DNA of 10,518 nucleotides. Source: DASYHS01 sp035998295 (lineage in GTDB: Bacteria; Pseudomonadota; Alphaproteobacteria; Azospirillales; Azospirillaceae). The stretch covers positions 1 to 10,518 of the forward strand of contig NZ_DASYHS010000249.1 of assembly GCF_035998295.1 (NCBI RefSeq), read 5' to 3'. This document shows positions 7,008-10,518 of the stretch, in pieces. Below the pieces are notes generated by a model. That model was given only the letters and a program-made list of their open reading frames with translations, did not search any database and was not told the origin of the DNA. The first letter of the stretch is position 1; every line of letters starts with the position of its first letter. The position numbers and the translations under genes were made by a program.

Positions 7008-8068
7008 CCGACATGACCGCGAAGCGCGAGATCCGGATCATCGGCAGCACGCCGACCCGCACCGCCGGGGAGACGGGGGAACGGTTCATCGGCCGCTTCA
7101 ACGCCGCGGTGGGATGGGCCGACCGCGCGGGCTGGACCTCGGCGCTCATCTACACCAGCAACAACGCGCTCGACCCGTGGCTGCTGGCGCAGCTCCTCGT
7201 CCTGAACACCGGGAGCCTGAGGCCGCTGGTCGCGATCCAGCCGATCTATTCCCACCCGTTCACGGTCGCCAACCAGCTGGCGAGCCTGGCCGCCCTGCAC
7301 GGGCGGGGCGTGGACCTGAACTTCGTCGCCGGCGACCATCCCCGCGACCGCGAGAGCCTGAACGACGCGGTCCCCCACGACGAGCGCTACGCGCGGCTCG
7401 GCGAATACGGCAGGATCGTCAAGGAGCTTCTCGGCTCGCCCCGGCCGGTATCCTTCGCGGGGCGGTACTACGCCGTGAAGAACCTTCAACTGGTCCAGCG
7501 GCCCTCCGCCTCGATCCGGACCGGTTTCCTGATGTCGGGCTCGTCGGAGGCCGCGCGGGACGTCGCCAGGGCGCTCGGCGCCTGCGCCATCCAGTACCCG
7601 GAAGCGCCCGGTGCCGCCAGCCACCGTGCCACGGAACCCGGACTGGAGCGCGGCGTCCGCCTGGGGATCATCGCCAGGTCGACCGACGCCGAGGCCTGGG
7701 ACGTCGCGAACCGGAGGTTCCCCGCCGATCCCGACGGAGCGGCGATCCGCGAATACGCGAGCGGCGTCTCGGATTCGCGGTGGGTGAAGACGCTGCTCGA
7801 CGCCTCGGCCCAAATCCGCAGCGGGGTCTACTGGCTGGGTCCGTTCAAGCATTTCCAGCGGAGCTGCCCGTATCTGGTCGGCAGCCATGCGGCGGTCGGG
7901 GCCGTGCTGGCGGACTACGTCTCGGCCGGATACCGGACCTTCCTGATCGACTCGCTGGAAACCGAGGAGGAGGCGCACGCGATCACGGACCTGTTCGGCG
8001 CCATCAGGCGAGGCGAGGAAGACGGGGAGGGGCCGGATGTCGACATCGGCGGGAAAGGCGGGAACTGA
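7004..8068 (+). CDS. LLM-class flavin-dependent monooxygenase (SsuD-like)
   Basis: 354 residues, a bacterial luciferase-like TIM-barrel enzyme that would use reduced FMN supplied by a separate reductase and O2. It resembles the alkanesulfonate monooxygenase (SsuD) branch: LNFVAGDHPRD then PHDERYARLGEYGRIVKELL (His125) correspond to the SsuD stretch ending in HDERY plus an acidic helix, followed by a SGSSEAARD glycine/serine motif and a C-terminal GYRTFLIDSLETEEEAH strand-helix. The start ATG is fused to the preceding stop as ATGA, with AGG at 6993-6995 upstream; a second ATG lies at 7013. The last 32 bp overlap the MATE gene. In a biosynthetic operon such enzymes oxidise a peptide, amine or carbonyl carbon, but sulfonate use is not excluded by sequence. 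No flavin reductase gene is visible in the window, so the reductant would come from elsewhere. The family call is firm, the reaction is unknown. Confidence 0.9.
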   Translation: MTDMTAKREIRIIGSTPTRTAGETGERFIGRFNAAVGWADRAGWTSALIYTSNNALDPWLLAQLLVLNTGSLRPLVAIQPIYSHPFTVANQLASLAALHGRGVDLNFVAGDHPRDRESLNDAVPHDERYARLGEYGRIVKELLGSPRPVSFAGRYYAVKNLQLVQRPSASIRTGFLMSGSSEAARDVARALGACAIQYPEAPGAASHRATEPGLERGVRLGIIARSTDAEAWDVANRRFPADPDGAAIREYASGVSDSRWVKTLLDASAQIRSGVYWLGPFKHFQRSCPYLVGSHAAVGAVLADYVSAGYRTFLIDSLETEEEAHAITDLFGAIRRGEEDGEGPDVDIGGKGGN

Positions 8069-9488
8069 TCTCACCGCCGGCCCCATCGGCAGGGGGCTCA
8101 TCGGCATGGCCGTCCCGACGCTGGCGACGAGCATGCTGCAGTCGCTGCAAGGCTCGGTGAACGCGATGTGGGTCGGCCGGCTCCTCGGGGCGGATGCGCT
8201 GGCGGCCAGCTACACCGTCAACATCGTCCTTTTCCTGATGTCGAGCCTCGTGTTCGGCGTCGGCGTCGCGGCGATGATCCTCGTCGGGCAGAGCAAGGGG
8301 CGGGGCGATCTCGACGAGGCGCGGCGCGCCATGGGCGGGGCGGTCGGCCTGTTCGCGGTGGTCTCGACCGCGCTGGCGGCCTCGGCGTGGGTGCTCGCGC
8401 CGCTGCTCCTTGACGTCCTCGGGACGCCCGGGCCGGTCAAGCCCCTGGCGGTCGCGTATCTGCGCGCGGTCCTGGTGTCGACCCCCGCGGCCTTCGTCCT
8501 GCTGCTGATCATGATGGGCCTGCGGGGCGCGGGCGACGCGGTCACCCCGGTCTGGTTCATGGTCGCGCTGGTGGTCGGCGACGCCCTGCTCAACCCCGTG
8601 TTCATCCAGGGCTGGGGGCCGGTTCCGCGCCTGGGCATCGCCGGGTCCGGGGTCGCCACGGTGGTGTCGACCTATGTCGGGCTGGCAGCGATGCTCTGCA
8701 CGATCTATGCGCGGGACCTGTCCTTGCGGCTGCGCGGCCGCGAATTGCTGTATCTCCGCCCGAGCCTGGCCTTGAGCCGCACGCTCGCCGCCAAGGGGCT
8801 GCCCATCGGGATGCAGATGGTGGTGGCCTCGACCGCGGCGCTGGCGATGACCGGCCTCGTGAACGCGCACGGCGCCACCGCCGTCGCCGCGTTCGGGGCG
8901 GCATCCCAGCTCTGGACCTATATCCAGATGCCGGGGACCGCGGTCGGCGCGGCGGTATCGGCGATGGCGGCCCAGAACATCGGAGCCGGGCGCTGGGACC
9001 GGGTTGGCGAGGTCGCACGCGCCGGCCTTCTGCTGGGCCTTGCGGTGACCGCGTCGCTCGTCGTCGCGGCCCTGGTCGCCGGACATCTCGCGATCGGCAT
9101 CTTCCTGCCCGCCGGCGGCCCCGCCGCAACTGTGGCGCAGCACATCCTCCTCGTCACGGGCTGGGGCTTCGTCCTGTTCAGCGCGTCCACGATCCTGTCG
9201 GGCGTCGTCCGGGCCAACGGGGCGGTGATGGCGCCGCTGGTCATCGCCGCCGTGTCGATGCTGCCGGTCCGGCTGGGTTTCGCGGCCCTGCTGCAGCCTC
9301 ATCTCGGAACCGACGCGCTGTGGTGGAGCTTCCCGCTCGGCTTCGCCGCGGCGCTTCTGCTGACCGGTCTCTACTACCGGTTCGGCCGGTGGCGCGCTTC
9401 GCGCATCGGGCCCGTGCGGAACCCGCCGCCGCCCGGGCGGGCGGACCTGGCGAGAGAGCCTCGCGACATGAAGCCCGGGCTTTCGTAG
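8037..9488 (+). CDS. MATE-family efflux transporter
   Basis: 483 residues, very hydrophobic, with about twelve predicted inner-membrane helices in two homologous halves. First-half landmarks are GLIGMAVPTLATSMLQSL, MWVGRLLGADALAA and the cytoplasmic loop QSKGRGDLDEARRA; the second half repeats the loop as AQNIGAGRWDRV. Family members (NorM/DinF-like) export drugs or metabolites using H+ or Na+ gradients. The ATG at 8037 lies inside the end of the monooxygenase gene, with a strong purine-rich GGGGAGGGG stretch at 8024-8032, so translation is probably coupled. The polar, Pro/Arg-rich tail of about 45 residues after the last helix is probably cytosolic. As last gene of the operon it most likely exports the NRPS product or protects the producer; that role is contextual inference, and the ion used cannot be told. 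Confidence 0.93.
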   Translation: MSTSAGKAGTDLTAGPIGRGLIGMAVPTLATSMLQSLQGSVNAMWVGRLLGADALAASYTVNIVLFLMSSLVFGVGVAAMILVGQSKGRGDLDEARRAMGGAVGLFAVVSTALAASAWVLAPLLLDVLGTPGPVKPLAVAYLRAVLVSTPAAFVLLLIMMGLRGAGDAVTPVWFMVALVVGDALLNPVFIQGWGPVPRLGIAGSGVATVVSTYVGLAAMLCTIYARDLSLRLRGRELLYLRPSLALSRTLAAKGLPIGMQMVVASTAALAMTGLVNAHGATAVAAFGAASQLWTYIQMPGTAVGAAVSAMAAQNIGAGRWDRVGEVARAGLLLGLAVTASLVVAALVAGHLAIGIFLPAGGPAATVAQHILLVTGWGFVLFSASTILSGVVRANGAVMAPLVIAAVSMLPVRLGFAALLQPHLGTDALWWSFPLGFAAALLLTGLYYRFGRWRASRIGPVRNPPPPGRADLAREPRDMKPGLS

Positions 9489-9611
9489 GTCGTGGGCGAA
9501 CTCGCCAGAGGAGCCGCTCCGCCGGCCGAGCGATCCTTGTGGTCGCCGCCGTTGCGTCGATTGCCGATGGCGTCCAGAGCTGGGGCGCCCGCGTCGATGT
9601 CCCCGCGAGGC
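9489..9611. other. Intergenic gap between convergent genes
   Basis: A GC-rich gap of 123 bp between the MATE stop and the PAS gene stop. A bidirectional terminator would be expected here, but I see no clear GC stem followed by a T-run on either strand. Short open frames crossing it show no recognisable protein. Confidence 0.5.
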
Positions 9612-10238
9612 CTACCGGCTTGTTGGCCGCCGGCCTGCCGTCGGTGGCGCGTCCTCGCTCCCGAGGGCCCGGGTATGGTCGCAACAGTCATGGAAGGTGA
9701 TGGGACGAGGCGTGTCCAATTGCACGTAGTCGACGGCGCCCATGACCATGTCGACCGTTTCGCCGTCGCTGCTTAGCGGAAACGTCAGGCGTTCGTAGAA
9801 GACCAGGGAAGGCAACGGATGGGGCGTGCAGGTATGGACGACGCGCCGTTCCTCCCGCGCGCGGGCATAGCTGCGCCGCAGCAGGGCGACGAACTCGGTC
9901 TGGGGCAGGTCGCCGAAGGTAAGGCCCGTATGGTCCTTTCCCCAGATGTCCACGACCCGGGTTCCGACCAGCCTGAGGCGGAAATCGTCGGGGAGCACGT
10001 CGGCCAGAACGATGTGCGGCAGCAGGGCGCGGAGATCCACCGGATCGATGTGTCGGCGTCCCGGCATCGTTCCGTCCGGCGCCAGCGAGCGGTAGTAGTC
10101 GTAAATGGACCTGAGCGCCGCGCTGGCGATGGCGGGCGGCGCCTCATCCTTCGGGCGCGAGGCCTCGCCATCGAGCCGCCCGGTCGTCACGCATGCGCCC
10201 GACGGCCCGCTCAGCAACGGTCGTTCACGGGTGCGCAT
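9612..10238 (-). CDS. PAS_5-type PAS domain protein
   Basis: 208 residues, soluble. After an N-terminal polar linker of about 38 residues it runs LRSIYDYYRSLAPDGTMPGRRHIDP-VDLRALLPHIVLADV, then DDFRLRLVGTRVVDIWGKDHTG, FYERLTFPLSSDG and MVMGAVDY. This pattern of PxRxxIDP, LLPxIxLxDV, FRxRLxGTxxxxxxGxDxTG is that of the PAS_5 family, small sensor-like PAS proteins abundant in Rhodospirillales-type alphaproteobacteria. The stop is at 9612-9614. ATG 10238 is the first Met and gives the longest protein; no strong ribosome site is seen before it (only GGGAC), and an internal GTG start remains possible. There is no output domain (kinase, GGDEF or DNA-binding). The gene is convergent to the MATE gene and is probably not part of the biosynthetic operon. 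Ligand and role unknown. Confidence 0.85.
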   Translation of the reverse strand: MRTRERPLLSGPSGACVTTGRLDGEASRPKDEAPPAIASAALRSIYDYYRSLAPDGTMPGRRHIDPVDLRALLPHIVLADVLPDDFRLRLVGTRVVDIWGKDHTGLTFGDLPQTEFVALLRRSYARAREERRVVHTCTPHPLPSLVFYERLTFPLSSDGETVDMVMGAVDYVQLDTPRPITFHDCCDHTRALGSEDAPPTAGRRPTSR

Positions 10239-10245
10239 GCGCTTG
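10232..10245 (+). repeat. Short direct repeat, copy 1
   Basis: TGCGCATGCGCTTG here matches 10437-10450 (TGCGCATGTGCTTG) at 13 of 14 positions. This copy spans the PAS gene start codon; the other sits just before the transposase ribosome site. It may be chance or a shared regulatory or element-end sequence. Confidence 0.3.
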
Positions 10246-10461
10246 TCCCGCAGATGGGGCGACAGTCACCGCCATCGAGGTTGTCGACGGCGTGTCCTGG
10301 ATGTCGGTGGATGGGACGAGATTGATCGTTTCGATCCTTGAACGCCGATGGAACGGTGCTGTCCGGCCAGATTGCCTAAGTGGTGCATCCGGCAAATCGT
10401 CAGAGATTGTTGTGTCCCGGCGCTGTTGAGGGGGTATGCGCATGTGCTTGGGAGCAGCGTC
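10239..10461. other. Intergenic region between PAS gene and transposase start
   Basis: A 223 bp divergent gap, visibly less GC-rich than the rest of the window in its right half. It should hold the PAS gene promoter (- strand) and the left end of the insertion element whose transposase starts at 10462, but no consensus -35/-10 pair or verified terminal inverted repeat could be picked out. The short open frames here show no recognisable protein. Confidence 0.5.
10437..10450 (+). repeat. Short direct repeat, copy 2
   Basis: Partner of 10232-10245, one mismatch in 14 bases, directly before the GGGAG site of the transposase-like frame. Confidence 0.3.
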
Positions 10462-10518
10462 ATGGTTGTTCGGCTTCGGGAACTGAGTGATCACGAGCGG
10501 GGGGAAGTGCAGCGGATC
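10462..10518 (+). CDS. Probable IS630-family transposase, N-terminal fragment
   Basis: Nineteen codons from ATG 10462 to the window edge, reading MVVRLRELSDHERGEVQRI. The ELSDxERGEVxRI pattern resembles the opening helix of IS630-family transposases (typically L-S/T-D-x-E-R-x-x-L-E-R). A good ribosome site, GGGAG at 10450-10454, is seven bases upstream. The DDE catalytic domain lies outside the window, so family and intactness rest on this short stretch only; a regulator with a similar N-terminal helix is possible. Confidence 0.55.
   Translation, partial: MVVRLRELSDHERGEVQRI
10462..10518 (+). mobile_element. Left part of a probable IS630-like insertion sequence
   Basis: Inferred from the transposase-like reading frame. 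The left inverted repeat should lie in roughly 10385-10461, and IS630 elements usually insert at and duplicate a TA dinucleotide, but the boundary cannot be fixed without the right end. Confidence 0.4.

Noticed and set aside
9471..9482. AAGCCCGGGCTT, a perfect 12-base palindrome at the MATE 3' end
   Set aside because: It has no loop and no following T-run, so it is not convincing as a terminator, and it lies within the coding sequence.
1..9488. Siderophore cluster
   Set aside because: No TonB receptor, ornithine/lysine N-hydroxylase, catechol genes or siderophore exporter/reductase is visible; an unusual amino acid code alone is not enough.
9320..9700. A 126-codon + strand frame crossing the MATE end and the intergenic gap
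   Set aside because: Out of frame with MATE, Arg/Ala-rich, no start signal or recognisable fold.

Overview
The window is high-GC DNA with tightly packed genes. It looks like the 3' part of a nonribosomal peptide synthetase (NRPS) biosynthetic cluster from a GC-rich proteobacterium. The Rhodospirillales (Azospirillum/Skermanella-like) are the most plausible source. That guess rests on the base composition, the dual E/C condensation domain, a stand-alone PAS_5-type protein and an IS630-like gene start; it is inference, since no rRNA or marker gene is present.

Layout: (1) 1-4707 (+) is the C-terminal part of a large NRPS that begins outside the window. Its order is A (only motifs A6-A10) - T - C (dual epimerisation/condensation type) - A - T - alpha/beta hydrolase domain acting as a terminal releasing domain. 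(2) 4772-6124 (+) is a PLP-dependent class III aminotransferase. (3) 6138-7007 (+) is a discrete alpha/beta hydrolase. (4) 7004-8068 (+) is an SsuD/luciferase-like flavin-dependent monooxygenase. (5) 8037-9488 (+) is a MATE-family exporter. Gaps are 64 bp or less, and genes 3-4 and 4-5 overlap by 4 and 32 bp, so genes 1-5 look like one operon. (6) 9612-10238 (-) is a convergent PAS_5-type protein that marks the end of the cluster. (7) 10462-10518 (+) is the first 19 codons of what looks like an IS630-family transposase running off the window.

How the genes may work together (inference): the upstream module loads an amino acid that the dual E/C domain should convert to the D form and join to the substrate of the last module. 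That last A domain lacks the Asp that normally binds an alpha-amino group. It has Val-Asp at code positions 235/236, a pattern known from A domains that load beta-amino acids such as beta-alanine. The aminotransferase next door could make or interconvert such a building block. The fused hydrolase domain would release the peptide, the flavoenzyme could oxidise it or a precursor, and the MATE protein could export it. The product cannot be named from this sequence, and the upstream part of the synthetase is missing.
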